12,815 nt of DNA from Porphyrobacter sp. (GTDB lineage: Bacteria; Pseudomonadota; Alphaproteobacteria; Sphingomonadales; Sphingomonadaceae): positions 1 to 12,815 of the forward strand of contig JAGKSZ010000094.1 in NCBI GenBank assembly GCA_018991295.1. Reading direction: 5' to 3'. The notes under the pieces were generated by a model that searched no databases, had not been told where the DNA came from, and worked only from the letters and a program-made list of their open reading frames with translations. This document shows positions 5,308 through 12,815 of the stretch, in pieces; positions within the stretch are counted from its first letter, which is position 1, and each line of letters begins with the position of its first letter. The position numbers and the translations under genes are program-made.

Positions 5308-6183
5308 ATGCATCGCACCATCCTCGCCGCCGCCACGCTTGCCACTGCCATTGCCGCCACCCCTGCGCGGGCCGGGCTGATAGAGGAGCTGCAACCGGGC
5401 AGCCAGTGGTCGATGGACTGGGCCGAGAACAAGTGCCGCCTCGTGCGGTTCTTCGGCCCCGAGAATAACCGCCACCTGCTGGTGATCGAACAGTTCTGGC
5501 CAGCAGAGACCTTCACCCTCGGGATGGCCGGGCCCGCCTTTGCCAGATCGGATGTCGATGCGCCCACGGGGCTGCGCTACCGCACCAGTCAGGCACCGTT
5601 CGACGGCGCCCTCAGTCGCGGCGAGATGAAGGGCTTTGGCACGGCGCTGTTCTACACCGCGATCGGCCTGTCCGCCCCGCCCGTCCAGACCCCGCCCGCC
5701 TCGGCCCCGGTCACCAAGTTCCCGATGCTCGATACCACGCTCGCGGGCGAGACGGAGTTCGTCGCGCTCAGCCAGAAGAACAAGGAAGTGCGCTTCCGCA
5801 CCGGATCGCTCGCCTCGGCGTTCAAGCTGCTCAACCAGTGCACGCAGGATCTGGTGAAGTTCTGGGGGATCGATGTCGAACGCCACCTCACCGCCACGCG
5901 CATGCCGGTGTTCGTCAACGAAAAGCGCATGGCTACGGACCTTCTGACCTACATCCCCTTCGACAAGATGGGTGAGGAACGCGGCATCATGCGCCTGCGG
6001 GTGCTGGTGAGCGAGGCGGGCGCGGTTGAGGATTGCGTGCTGCTGGAGGCGCCCAATATCGCCTTGCTCCAGCCGCCGGTCTGCAAGTGGATCAGGAAGG
6101 CAAAGTTCGAACCCGCGCTCGATGCGCAAGGGGCGCCGATGCGGTCTTATTTTGCCACGACGATCACCTATTCCAAGGGGTAG
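5308..6183 (+). CDS. Exported protein with TonB C-terminal-like domain (paralog 1)
   Basis: This is a 291-residue secreted protein of unknown function. It starts with a classic signal peptide, MHRTILAAATLATAIAATPARA, cleaved probably after residue 22. The N-terminal region carries WSMDWAENKCRLVRFFG (34-50). The middle contains a proline-rich link near 124-140 and FKLLNQCTQD (172-181). The last 66 residues, from GIMRLRVLVSEAGAVEDC to SYFATTITYSKG, have the strand-helix-strand character of the TonB C-terminal domain, including KFEP and the closing ITY strand. Only four cysteines occur in the mature protein (43, 178, 243, 259), and all are matched in the next gene. A periplasmic disulfide-stabilised fold is likely. 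GGAGA (5294-5298) precedes the ATG. Unlike true TonB it lacks an inner-membrane anchor with a proline-rich arm, so it is not an energy transducer. Confidence 0.8.
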   Translation: MHRTILAAATLATAIAATPARAGLIEELQPGSQWSMDWAENKCRLVRFFGPENNRHLLVIEQFWPAETFTLGMAGPAFARSDVDAPTGLRYRTSQAPFDGALSRGEMKGFGTALFYTAIGLSAPPVQTPPASAPVTKFPMLDTTLAGETEFVALSQKNKEVRFRTGSLASAFKLLNQCTQDLVKFWGIDVERHLTATRMPVFVNEKRMATDLLTYIPFDKMGEERGIMRLRVLVSEAGAVEDCVLLEAPNIALLQPPVCKWIRKAKFEPALDAQGAPMRSYFATTITYSKG

Positions 6184-6267
6184 CGCCGCAAGGGCACCGC
6201 TTCGGTTCGTCGCATAACGACTTGAAAGTGCAAGATTGCCTTGGCAGCTTGGGGGCCTGTTCGAAAT

Positions 6268-6271
6268 GGAG
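6268..6271 (+). promoter_or_regulatory. Ribosome binding site choosing the start of paralog 2
   Basis: GGAG (6268-6271) lies 6 bases before the ATG at 6278. It overlaps the earlier in-frame ATG at 6266, making 6278 the better start; the protein then begins directly with a signal peptide. Confidence 0.55.
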
Positions 6272-6277
6272 CCTCCG

Positions 6278-7141
6278 ATGCGCCGCACCCTTCTCGCGCT
6301 TGCCGCCCTGTCTGCTGCTGTCCCCGCCCACGCCGCGCCGGTGGTGCTGACGCCGAGCGGCCAGTGGAACGTCGATTTTGCAGATGAAAAGTGCCGCCTG
6401 ATCCGCACCTTTGGCGAAGGAGAGGACCGGCATCTTCTGGCCTTCCAGCAATATTGGCCCGCCCGAAAGTTCGGGATGACTATCGCAGGGAGCGGGCTTG
6501 AAGGCTTTGTCAGCCGGGCGAAGACCGATTTGCGTCTGTTCGAAACGCATGAACCGATCCGTTACGGCCCCTTTGCCGGGAAGGTCGAAGGGTTCGGGGA
6601 TGCGGTGATCTACTCAAACCTCGCATTCGACGACGGCGCACCGGCACCCGGTGAGGACACGGCGACGGGCGCAGTGCCGCTGATCGATACCGCGTATGCC
6701 AAACAGGTGCGGTTCATCGAGCTGCGCCAGCGGAGTAAGCTGGTGCGGCTCGAAACCGGGCCGATGGATGCCGCCTTTGACGTGCTCAACCAGTGCACGA
6801 TGGACCGGCTGCGCCAGTGGGGTCTTGATCCCGAACAGCACCGCACCGCGCAGAGCGGGCCGGAATGGCTCAACCGCGATGCACTGGTGCGGCGGATCGT
6901 AGCGAACTATCCGCGCGAGGCCTCGGCGCAGGGCGAGCAGGGAATCATGCAGATGCGCGTGATCGTCGCCGCCGACGGTTCGGTTGAAAGCTGCACCATG
7001 CTCAAGACGACCAACACGACCCAGCTCGAATCCCCGGCCTGCGATGTCATGAAGCGCGCCAAATTCGATCCAGCGCGCGATGCGGCAGGGCAGCCGTTCC
7101 GGTCGTTTTACGCGACTGTCATCACCTACCAGATCGGCTGA
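6278..7141 (+). CDS. Exported protein with TonB C-terminal-like domain (paralog 2)
   Basis: This 287-residue protein is the tandem sister of the preceding gene, 94 bases downstream. It has its own signal peptide, MRRTLLALAALSAAVPAHA. It repeats the same landmarks: SGQWNVDFADEKCRLIRTFG (27-46), a region matching RHLL..(E/Q)Q(F/Y)WPA, VLNQCTMD (169-176), and a C-terminal TonB-like domain from GIMQMRVIVAADGSVESC through AKFDPARDAAGQPFRSFYATVITY. Its four cysteines (39, 173, 239, 255) match those of paralog 1 with spacings of 134, 66 and 16 residues against 135, 65 and 16. Start choices at 6236 (TTG) or 6266 (ATG) only lengthen the N-terminus before the signal peptide. The gene ends 13 bases from the convergent DUF445 gene. 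The two copies have diverged considerably, so the duplication is old. No function is known to me. Confidence 0.8.
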   Translation: MRRTLLALAALSAAVPAHAAPVVLTPSGQWNVDFADEKCRLIRTFGEGEDRHLLAFQQYWPARKFGMTIAGSGLEGFVSRAKTDLRLFETHEPIRYGPFAGKVEGFGDAVIYSNLAFDDGAPAPGEDTATGAVPLIDTAYAKQVRFIELRQRSKLVRLETGPMDAAFDVLNQCTMDRLRQWGLDPEQHRTAQSGPEWLNRDALVRRIVANYPREASAQGEQGIMQMRVIVAADGSVESCTMLKTTNTTQLESPACDVMKRAKFDPARDAAGQPFRSFYATVITYQIG

Positions 7142-7154
7142 AGCTGAAGCCGTC

Positions 7155-8480
7155 TCACAGCACCGTTGTAATGAAATGCAGGGTCATGCCCACCAGCCCG
7201 CCTACCAGCGTGCCGTTGATGCGGATGAACTGGAGATCGCGGCCCACTGCGCCCTCGACACGGTCGGTGATGGTGCGGGCGTCCCAGCGTTTCACCGTTT
7301 CTGACACCAGCCGCACGATCTGATCGCCATAGCGCGTTGCCACGCCCACCAGCGTGCGGCGGGCAAAGCGGTTGATCTGGTGCTGGAGCCGCGCGTCCTT
7401 CTGCAAGGCCTCGCCCAGTTCTGCGAGCATGTTGCGCATTTCTGCGCCCATCCCGCTTTCGGGATCGCGCGCACGGCGGATCAGCGACTGGCGGATGCGT
7501 TCCCACACCCCCGTCCACCACACCGCCACAGCCGGGTTGGCGATCAGGTCGCGCTTCATGTCCTCCACCTTGGCGCGGGTGGCGGGATCGTGCTGCAAGT
7601 CCTGCCCGAGCTTGGCGAGCCCTTCTTCAATCTTGCCGCGCAAGGGGTGATCGGGGTTCACCAGCACTTCGGCGAGCAGTTTATAAAGCCCGTCAAGCAC
7701 GCTGGAGGAGATGGTCTTGTCGATCCCCGCCCAGCGCAGCACGCCCGCCACGCGCTGGTGGATGATATCGCGGATGGTTTCCTCGTTATCCTCCAGCGTC
7801 AGGCCGGCCCAGCGCACGAAGCCATCGATCAGCGGCTGGTGGCGCTTGTCGGCCATCGCGCTTTCGATCATCCGGCCAGCAAGGGGCGCAATGTCGAGCT
7901 TGGCGAGCGGGCCGGCAAGCCCGCTGCGCACCTGATTGCCGAGCCGGTCGGGATCCAGCGATTCGAGCACCTCGGCCAGCAGCTCTGCCGCGCCCGAGGT
8001 AATGCGCGAGCGTTCGTCCACGCTTTCGCCATTGGGGCCCCGCTCAGGCGAGGCGGCCAGAAATTCGCCCGCCGCCTTGGCAATGTTCATCCCGGCCATG
8101 CGCCGCGCAACCACGGCGGGGGTGAGGAAATTCTCGCGCAGGAAGGCCGCCATCGTATCGGCGATGCGGTCCTTGTTTTCAGGGATGATCGCGGTGTGCG
8201 GGATCGGCAGGCCGAGCGGATGGCGGAACAGCGCGGTCACCGCGAACCAATCGGCAAGGCCGCCCACCATCGCCGCTTCGGCAAAGGCGTGGACATAGCC
8301 CCACGCGGGGTGGCCGGTTGTCGCCAGGCCATGGGTGGCGATGAAGATCGCCGCCATCGCCGCCAGCATCCCCGTGGCGGTCCAGCGCATCCGCCTGGCG
8401 CGGTCAGCCGTCAGCGGTTGTCCGCCAAAGGTCAGGGGCCTTAGGGATCGCGTCGCCATCCTGTCGGCCTTAGCCCGCAT
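7155..8480 (-). CDS. DUF445 family inner-membrane protein
   Basis: This 441-residue protein matches the DUF445 family, whose function is not established. The family fingerprint is plain: a first membrane helix at about 34-54 and then AFAEAAMVGGLADWFAVTAL (65-84), leading into FRHPLGLPIPHTAIIPENKDRI. The long middle (about 130-410) is helical and charged, and the final 24 residues, ending GLVGMTLHFITTVL, form a second membrane helix. The protein is thus anchored at both ends with a large soluble body. ATG at 8480 has GGAT about 8 bases upstream; an ATG at 8459 is possible but has AGG directly adjacent. The gene lies 27 bases downstream of the RND permease on the same strand, so it is probably the last gene of the efflux operon. 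Confidence 0.92.
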   Translation of the reverse strand: MRAKADRMATRSLRPLTFGGQPLTADRARRMRWTATGMLAAMAAIFIATHGLATTGHPAWGYVHAFAEAAMVGGLADWFAVTALFRHPLGLPIPHTAIIPENKDRIADTMAAFLRENFLTPAVVARRMAGMNIAKAAGEFLAASPERGPNGESVDERSRITSGAAELLAEVLESLDPDRLGNQVRSGLAGPLAKLDIAPLAGRMIESAMADKRHQPLIDGFVRWAGLTLEDNEETIRDIIHQRVAGVLRWAGIDKTISSSVLDGLYKLLAEVLVNPDHPLRGKIEEGLAKLGQDLQHDPATRAKVEDMKRDLIANPAVAVWWTGVWERIRQSLIRRARDPESGMGAEMRNMLAELGEALQKDARLQHQINRFARRTLVGVATRYGDQIVRLVSETVKRWDARTITDRVEGAVGRDLQFIRINGTLVGGLVGMTLHFITTVL

Positions 8481-8507
8481 GGGGGCGATCCGTCACCCCT
8501 TTTGCGG

Positions 8508-11500
8508 TCATTCCGCAGGTTCAGTGCCGGGCGGCAGTTGCCGCGCCTGAATGGTGCCGGGGAAGGGCAGATCGGGTTCGGGCGTGCCGTGCGGGCGCTT
8601 GTCATCGCCCGGCTTGTAGGTCAGCATCCGCGAACGCAGCCACGGCCCCACGCGCTTTTCGAAGCCATCGGCAAGGCTGAAGCCCGCCGGCACGATCAGC
8701 AGCGTCAGCAGCGTCGAGAGCACCAGCCCGCCGATCACCACGATGCCCATCGGCTGGCGCCACGCCCCGTCGCCCGAAAGCGACAGCGCCACCGGCACCA
8801 TACCTGCGGTCATCGCCACGGTGGTCATCACGATCGGCTGCGCGCGCTTGTGCCCGGCATCGAGGATCGCATCGAGCTTGCCCACGCCCTTGTTCATCTC
8901 CTCGATCGCGAAGTCGATCAGCAGGATCGAGTTCTTCGAGACGATGCCCAGCAGCAGCAGGATGCCGATATAGACCGGCATCGAATTGGGCTGGCCCAGC
9001 AGCCAGATCAGCAGCACGCCCCCCAGCGGCGCCAGCGCCAGCGAGGTCATGTTGACCAGCGGGCTCATGAGACGCTTGTAGAGCAGCACCAGTACCGCGA
9101 ACACCAGCAGCACGCCGGCGATGATCGCGATGATGAGATTGGTGATCAGTTCGGCCTGCCATGCCTCCTCGCCCACGACATCGCGGATCACGCCAAGCGG
9201 CAGCTTCTGGAGCACCGGCAGGGCATCGATCTGCGCCTGCGCATCGCCCTTCAGCACGCCCGCCGCCAGATCGGCGCCCACCAGCACCCGGCGGTTCTGG
9301 TTGTAACGCTGAATCGCAGTGGGACCGGACCCGAAGGTGATATCGGCCACCCGGCTCAGCGGCACCGAACCGCCGCCGGTGACGGGCACGGGCAGGTTTT
9401 CGATGGTGCGGAAATCGCTGCGGGCTTCTTCGGACAGGCGCACCACGATCGGGATCTGGCGATCCGAGAGCGAGAAGCGCGCAGCGTTCTGTTCGATCTC
9501 GCCCAGCGTGGCGATGCGGATCGTCTGCGACAGGGCGGCGGTGGTGACGCCCAGTTCGGCGGCAATCTTGTCGCGCGGGGTGATGATGATTTCAGGCCGC
9601 CTCAGATCGGCGCTGACCCGCGGGGCGACCAGCGACTTGAGGCCCTTCATCTGCTCGACCAGCTTGGTCGCGGTTTCATCCAGCAGCACCGGATCGCTGC
9701 CCGCCAGCATCACGGTCATATCGCGGCCCGAACCGAACCCGCCCGATTGCGACTGGAAGCGCACCCGCGCATCCGGGAACTGGGCAAGCTTGGGGGCGAG
9801 CTGGCGTTCAAATTCGATCGAGGTGCGTGCGCGGTCTTCCTTCAGCTTGACGAAGATCGACGAGCTTTCGCCCAGCCGAATGCGTTCCAGCAGGCGTTCG
9901 ACCTCGGGCTCCTTGCGCAGTTCATCTGCGATGGCGTTGACCACCCGGCGCGTTTCATCAAGCGTGGTGCCGGGCACCATTTCGATTTCGACGCGGCTGT
10001 TTTCATCATCGATGGTCGGCTGGAACTGGCCGGGGATCTGGCCGAACAGCACAATGGTGATGAGCAGCGAGAACCAGCCGATGCCGAGCATCCACACGCG
10101 GTGATCGTAGAAACGCGCGGTCATCCAGCGCGTGCCTTCGGCAAGGCGGCTGGTGCCGTTGGCGGGCATTTCGATGGCCTTGAAGGCGAAGAAAGCGGCC
10201 AGAAAGGACAGCAGCGATACGGCCAGCACGATCACCACCTCGAACATCTTGGCGACGACGAGATTGAGCGTGGTATTGGTATCGGCCTCCACGGCGGCGG
10301 CGATCTGCTTGTGGACATCCAGTCCGAGCAGGCCCTTCCATGGCGGAGCGGCGCTCAGCCAACTGGCAACCTTGGCTGAAACCATGCCGGTCGACAGCTC
10401 GAACAGTGTCAGCGCGGGCACGGCCAGCAACACGATCACCGCGAGCAGCAGCGAGGGCACATAGAGATAGCGGTTGCGCGGACCAGCCAGACCGGCGCGG
10501 CGCGCGGCCATCTTGCCGGTGTCGAGCGTCCACGCCAGCACCCGCATGTAGGAATCAAGCGCCGGGCCGCCGCCATGTTCGGCATGGCCCTTGGCCTTGA
10601 GGAAATAGGCCGCCATCAGCGGCGTGATCATGCGCGCCACGGCAAGGCTCATCAGCACCGCGACCACCACGGTGATCCCGAAGTTCTGGAAGAACTGGCC
10701 CGAAACGCCCGGCATCAGGCCGACCGGCAGGAACACCGCGACGATGCAGAAACTGGTCGCCACCACCGGCAGGCCAATCTCGTCGGCCGCGTCGATCGAG
10801 GCCTGATAGGCGGTTTTGCCCATGCGCATGTGGCGCACGATGTTCTCGATCTCCACGATCGCATCGTCGACCAGCACGCCCGCCACCAGCGCCAGCGCGA
10901 GCAGCGACAGGAAGTTGAGGTTGAACCCGAGCAGGTCCATGAACCAGAAGGTCGGGATCGCGGACAGGGGAATGGCGACCGCGCTGATGAAGGTCGCGCG
11001 CCAATCGCGCAGGAACAGGAACACCACCACCACGGCCAGCACAGCCCCTTCGACCAGCGCCCAGATCGAGGAATTGTACTGCTGGCGGGTATAGGTGGTG
11101 TTGGTCGAGAGTTTGATGAACTGGACGCCGGGGTTTTCTTCCTCGATCTTGTCCATCTCCGCGAGGGCCGCGTCATAGACCGTGAGATCCGATGCCCCGC
11201 GCGCCCGGCTCATGGCGAAGTTGACGACTTCCTTGCCGCCCACTTCGCTGATCGAGGTGCGCTCGGAATAGCCGTCACGGACCTTGGCGATATCGGCGAG
11301 CCGCACGGTGCGCCCGCCGCCAAGCTGGATCTGGGTCTGCGAGAGCTGATAGGCGCTGTCCGAATTGCCCAGCACCCGCAGCGACTGGCGCGTGCCGCCG
11401 ATTTCGGCAAGACCGCCTGCCGCATCAAGATTGCTCTGGCGCAGCACCGCGTTGATCTGCGAGGCGGTGACCCCGAAGGACTGCATCCGCGCCGGATCAA

Positions 11501-12071
11501 GGATCACCTCGATCTGCCGGTCGACCCCGCCGAAGCGGTTGACTTCGGCCATGCCGGGGATCTTCAGCAGCCGCTTGGCCACCGTATCATCGATGAACCA
11601 GCTGAGCTGCTCCACGGTCATGTCGTCGGCTTCCACCGCGACATAGCCAATCGGCTCGCCCACCACGTTGACCTTGTTGACCTGCGGTTCGAGGATGCCG
11701 TCAGGCAGGGACCCGCGCACGCCGTCAATCGCGGTTTCAACCTCGTTGACCGCTTCGATCAGGTTGGTGCCGATCTCGAACTCAACGAAGGTCTGCGAGG
11801 AGCCTTCGCGCGCAGTCGACTGGATCGAATCCACGCCCGCGATCGAACGCAGCGCGCTTTCGACGCGCTGGGTGATCTGGTTCTCGATCTCGGTCGGAGA
11901 GGCGCCCGGCTGGGAGATCGACACGCGCACCGCCGGAAACTCGACATCGGGATTGTCGGTCACGTCCATGCGGCTGAAACTGACGATCCCGGCGATCAGC
12001 AGGCCGGTGAAGAACACCAGCGGAATCACCGGGTTGCGGATCGACCAGGCCGAAATGTCGCGAAGTGCCAT
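8508..12071 (-). CDS. RND-type efflux permease (HAE1/AcrB-like), unusually long
   Basis: This is the inner-membrane pump of a tripartite efflux system, exporting drugs or other hydrophobic compounds with proton import. Its 1187 residues exceed the usual ~1030-1050. The start at 12071 (MALRDISAWSIRNPVIPLVFF) matches the family N-terminus; an upstream ATG at 12125 adds 18 unrelated residues. Proton-relay residues are present: Asp402-Asp403 in GVLVDDAIVEIEN (TM4) and Lys1046 in GIVSKNSILLIDF (TM10). Periplasmic porter segments lie at about 35-330 and 680-970. Between the end of TM6 (about 490) and the usual TM7 (about 659-677) sits an apparent insert with two extra hydrophobic segments, about 536-558 and 607-631. 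The C-terminus carries a proline-rich tail. The gene lies 75 bases after its adaptor gene. Substrate cannot be told from sequence. Confidence 0.95.
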   Translation of the reverse strand: MALRDISAWSIRNPVIPLVFFTGLLIAGIVSFSRMDVTDNPDVEFPAVRVSISQPGASPTEIENQITQRVESALRSIAGVDSIQSTAREGSSQTFVEFEIGTNLIEAVNEVETAIDGVRGSLPDGILEPQVNKVNVVGEPIGYVAVEADDMTVEQLSWFIDDTVAKRLLKIPGMAEVNRFGGVDRQIEVILDPARMQSFGVTASQINAVLRQSNLDAAGGLAEIGGTRQSLRVLGNSDSAYQLSQTQIQLGGGRTVRLADIAKVRDGYSERTSISEVGGKEVVNFAMSRARGASDLTVYDAALAEMDKIEEENPGVQFIKLSTNTTYTRQQYNSSIWALVEGAVLAVVVVFLFLRDWRATFISAVAIPLSAIPTFWFMDLLGFNLNFLSLLALALVAGVLVDDAIVEIENIVRHMRMGKTAYQASIDAADEIGLPVVATSFCIVAVFLPVGLMPGVSGQFFQNFGITVVVAVLMSLAVARMITPLMAAYFLKAKGHAEHGGGPALDSYMRVLAWTLDTGKMAARRAGLAGPRNRYLYVPSLLLAVIVLLAVPALTLFELSTGMVSAKVASWLSAAPPWKGLLGLDVHKQIAAAVEADTNTTLNLVVAKMFEVVIVLAVSLLSFLAAFFAFKAIEMPANGTSRLAEGTRWMTARFYDHRVWMLGIGWFSLLITIVLFGQIPGQFQPTIDDENSRVEIEMVPGTTLDETRRVVNAIADELRKEPEVERLLERIRLGESSSIFVKLKEDRARTSIEFERQLAPKLAQFPDARVRFQSQSGGFGSGRDMTVMLAGSDPVLLDETATKLVEQMKGLKSLVAPRVSADLRRPEIIITPRDKIAAELGVTTAALSQTIRIATLGEIEQNAARFSLSDRQIPIVVRLSEEARSDFRTIENLPVPVTGGGSVPLSRVADITFGSGPTAIQRYNQNRRVLVGADLAAGVLKGDAQAQIDALPVLQKLPLGVIRDVVGEEAWQAELITNLIIAIIAGVLLVFAVLVLLYKRLMSPLVNMTSLALAPLGGVLLIWLLGQPNSMPVYIGILLLLGIVSKNSILLIDFAIEEMNKGVGKLDAILDAGHKRAQPIVMTTVAMTAGMVPVALSLSGDGAWRQPMGIVVIGGLVLSTLLTLLIVPAGFSLADGFEKRVGPWLRSRMLTYKPGDDKRPHGTPEPDLPFPGTIQARQLPPGTEPAE

Positions 12072-12113
12072 GAAAGTTCTGCCTGTGCTGTGCCGGTCGC
12101 GGCCCTCCCCCTG

Positions 12114-12133
12114 TTGCGCGGCCATGCGCGCAA
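12114..12133. repeat. Small inverted repeat between adaptor and permease genes
   Basis: TTGCGCG (12114-12120) and CGCGCAA (12127-12133) form a perfect 7-base-pair stem with a 6-base loop in the 75-base gap between the two efflux genes. There is no T run, so it is not an intrinsic terminator. It might tune permease translation or mRNA decay; this is inferred. Confidence 0.5.
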
Positions 12134-12146
12134 GGGGCGGGGCGCC

Positions 12147-12815
12147 TTACTTCTTCTGTGGTTGCGGGTTGACGGATTCGCCCGGGTTGAGGAACCCGCC
12201 GGCCCGCAGCACGACACGCTCCTTGCCGGTGAGGCCTTCGGTGATGGCGATGCCGGTGGCTGTGACCGCACCGGTCTTGACGGCGCGCCGCACGGCCTTT
12301 TTGTCATCACCCACAACATAGACATAGCTGCCCTCGGCATCGGCCAGCACCGCGCTTTCGGGCAGCACGGTGGCGGTGAAATTGCCGCTGGCGATGCGCG
12401 CCGTGGCAAAGCCGCCGGGGCGCAGGCCGGGCGCAAAGGACAAGGCGATGCGCGCCGTGCCCTGCCGCGTGGCCTGATCGATCACAGGGGAAATCTGCCA
12501 AATCTGGCCCTTGAAGCTTTCGGCCGATCCGGTCGGCGTGATGGTGGCCATGGTGCCCACCGAAAGCTTGGCGAGCTGTTCTTCGGAAAGCTGGGCGAGC
12601 ATTTCCATCTCGCCGCCGCTGGCGATGGTGAACAGCGCAGGGGTGCCTCCACCCACCGTCTGCCCCGGCTCGACATTGCGGGCGAGGACATAGCCGGTCG
12701 CAGGGGCGACGATATTGAGCCGCTGGTTGCGCGCGCGCTGTTCGGACAGCTGCGCCTGCGCCACCTTGACGCGGGCAACGGCCGCATCGCGGGTTGCCGT
12801 CAGCCGGTCGACATC
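12147..12815 (-). CDS. Efflux RND periplasmic adaptor subunit (membrane fusion protein), C-terminal part
   Basis: This adaptor bridges the RND permease to an outer-membrane channel. The frame is open to the right edge, so the N-terminus (signal peptide or lipid anchor, first half of the hairpin) lies outside; 222 residues are visible. They show the end of the helical hairpin (DVDRLTATRDAAVARVKVAQ and on through SEQRARNQR) and the second half of the lipoyl domain (NIVAPATGYVLARNVEPGQT, closing with GTPALFTIA). The beta-barrel region follows (MEMLAQLSEEQLAKLSVGT, GQIWQISPVIDQATRQGT, LRPGGFATARI), then the membrane-proximal domain (TVLPESAVLADAEGSYVYVV to ERVVLRAGGFLNPGESV). These match HlyD/AcrA-family adaptors. 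The gene is upstream of the permease on the same strand, forming the usual adaptor-permease pair. Confidence 0.95.
   Translation of the reverse strand, partial: DVDRLTATRDAAVARVKVAQAQLSEQRARNQRLNIVAPATGYVLARNVEPGQTVGGGTPALFTIASGGEMEMLAQLSEEQLAKLSVGTMATITPTGSAESFKGQIWQISPVIDQATRQGTARIALSFAPGLRPGGFATARIASGNFTATVLPESAVLADAEGSYVYVVGDDKKAVRRAVKTGAVTATGIAITEGLTGKERVVLRAGGFLNPGESVNPQPQKK

Noticed and set aside
4672..6408. Minus-strand open frame of 578 codons across the TonB-domain paralogs
   Set aside because: It runs antisense to a gene with signal peptide and family domain and out of frame through the candidate toxin gene. It has no recognisable motif.
7142..7154. Terminator between the convergent paralog 2 and DUF445 genes
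   Set aside because: The gap is only 13 bases and shows no stem or T run.
7380..8444. Plus-strand open frame of 354 codons opposite the DUF445 gene
   Set aside because: It is a shadow of a recognised gene and has no motif.
8502..10379. Plus-strand open frame of 625 codons opposite the RND permease
   Set aside because: It lies wholly antisense to a clear RND permease. Its translation is a His/Gln/Arg-rich string with no fold, typical of the shadow frame of a GC-rich gene.

Overview
The window is GC-rich alphaproteobacterial DNA carrying eleven genes, complete or cut by the window edges, packed with little intergenic space. The right-hand 11 kb looks like Sphingomonadales (Erythrobacter/Porphyrobacter-like). 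This rests on the EtfB/EtfA sequences and on a CTGAGCTTGTCGAAG-type intergenic repeat that is common in sphingomonads. The first ~1.7 kb (ahcY end, HIG1-like protein, PduO-type adenosyltransferase, small membrane protein) is richer in G+C, prefers GAC and GAG codons more strongly, and looks more like Caulobacterales (Brevundimonas-like). The window may therefore hold a recombination or assembly junction near 1.68-1.9 kb. This is an impression from reading; no database was searched.

Layout, left to right. (1) Plus strand, 3-1362: end of S-adenosylhomocysteine hydrolase, a two-helix HIG1-like protein and a cob(I)alamin adenosyltransferase. A small membrane-anchored hypothetical gene (1363-1680, minus) converges on them with directly abutting stop codons. 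(2) Plus strand, 1804-3616: etfB and etfA, the two subunits of electron transfer flavoprotein, separated by an inverted-repeat element and closed by a strong, symmetric terminator (3638-3670). (3) Minus strand, 5099 to 3685: a two-gene cassette. The first protein has a hydrophobic, glycine/alanine-rich core and ends in twelve LPS-type tripeptide repeats. The second is a three-helix membrane protein whose gene overlaps the first by 13 bases. Organisation and sequence pattern suggest a pore-forming toxin with its membrane immunity protein; this is the most interesting item and is inference. (4) Plus strand, 5308-7141: two tandem paralogous exported proteins with TonB C-terminal-like domains and four matching cysteines. 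(5) Minus strand, right edge to 7155: a tripartite-efflux operon with an adaptor (MFP, cut by the edge), an unusually long RND permease (1187 aa, with an apparent insertion of ~140 aa carrying two extra helices) and a DUF445 membrane protein 27 bases downstream.

The Etf pair serves acyl-CoA and related dehydrogenases by passing electrons to the quinone pool. AhcY and the adenosyltransferase are housekeeping enzymes of the methyl cycle and of cobalamin coenzyme synthesis. The adaptor and permease would work with an outer-membrane channel not seen here. No tRNA, rRNA, CRISPR array, insertion sequence or phage gene was seen. No stretch longer than 300 bases lacks a gene; the largest gap is 187 bases (5121-5307, or 5100-5307 using the preferred start).
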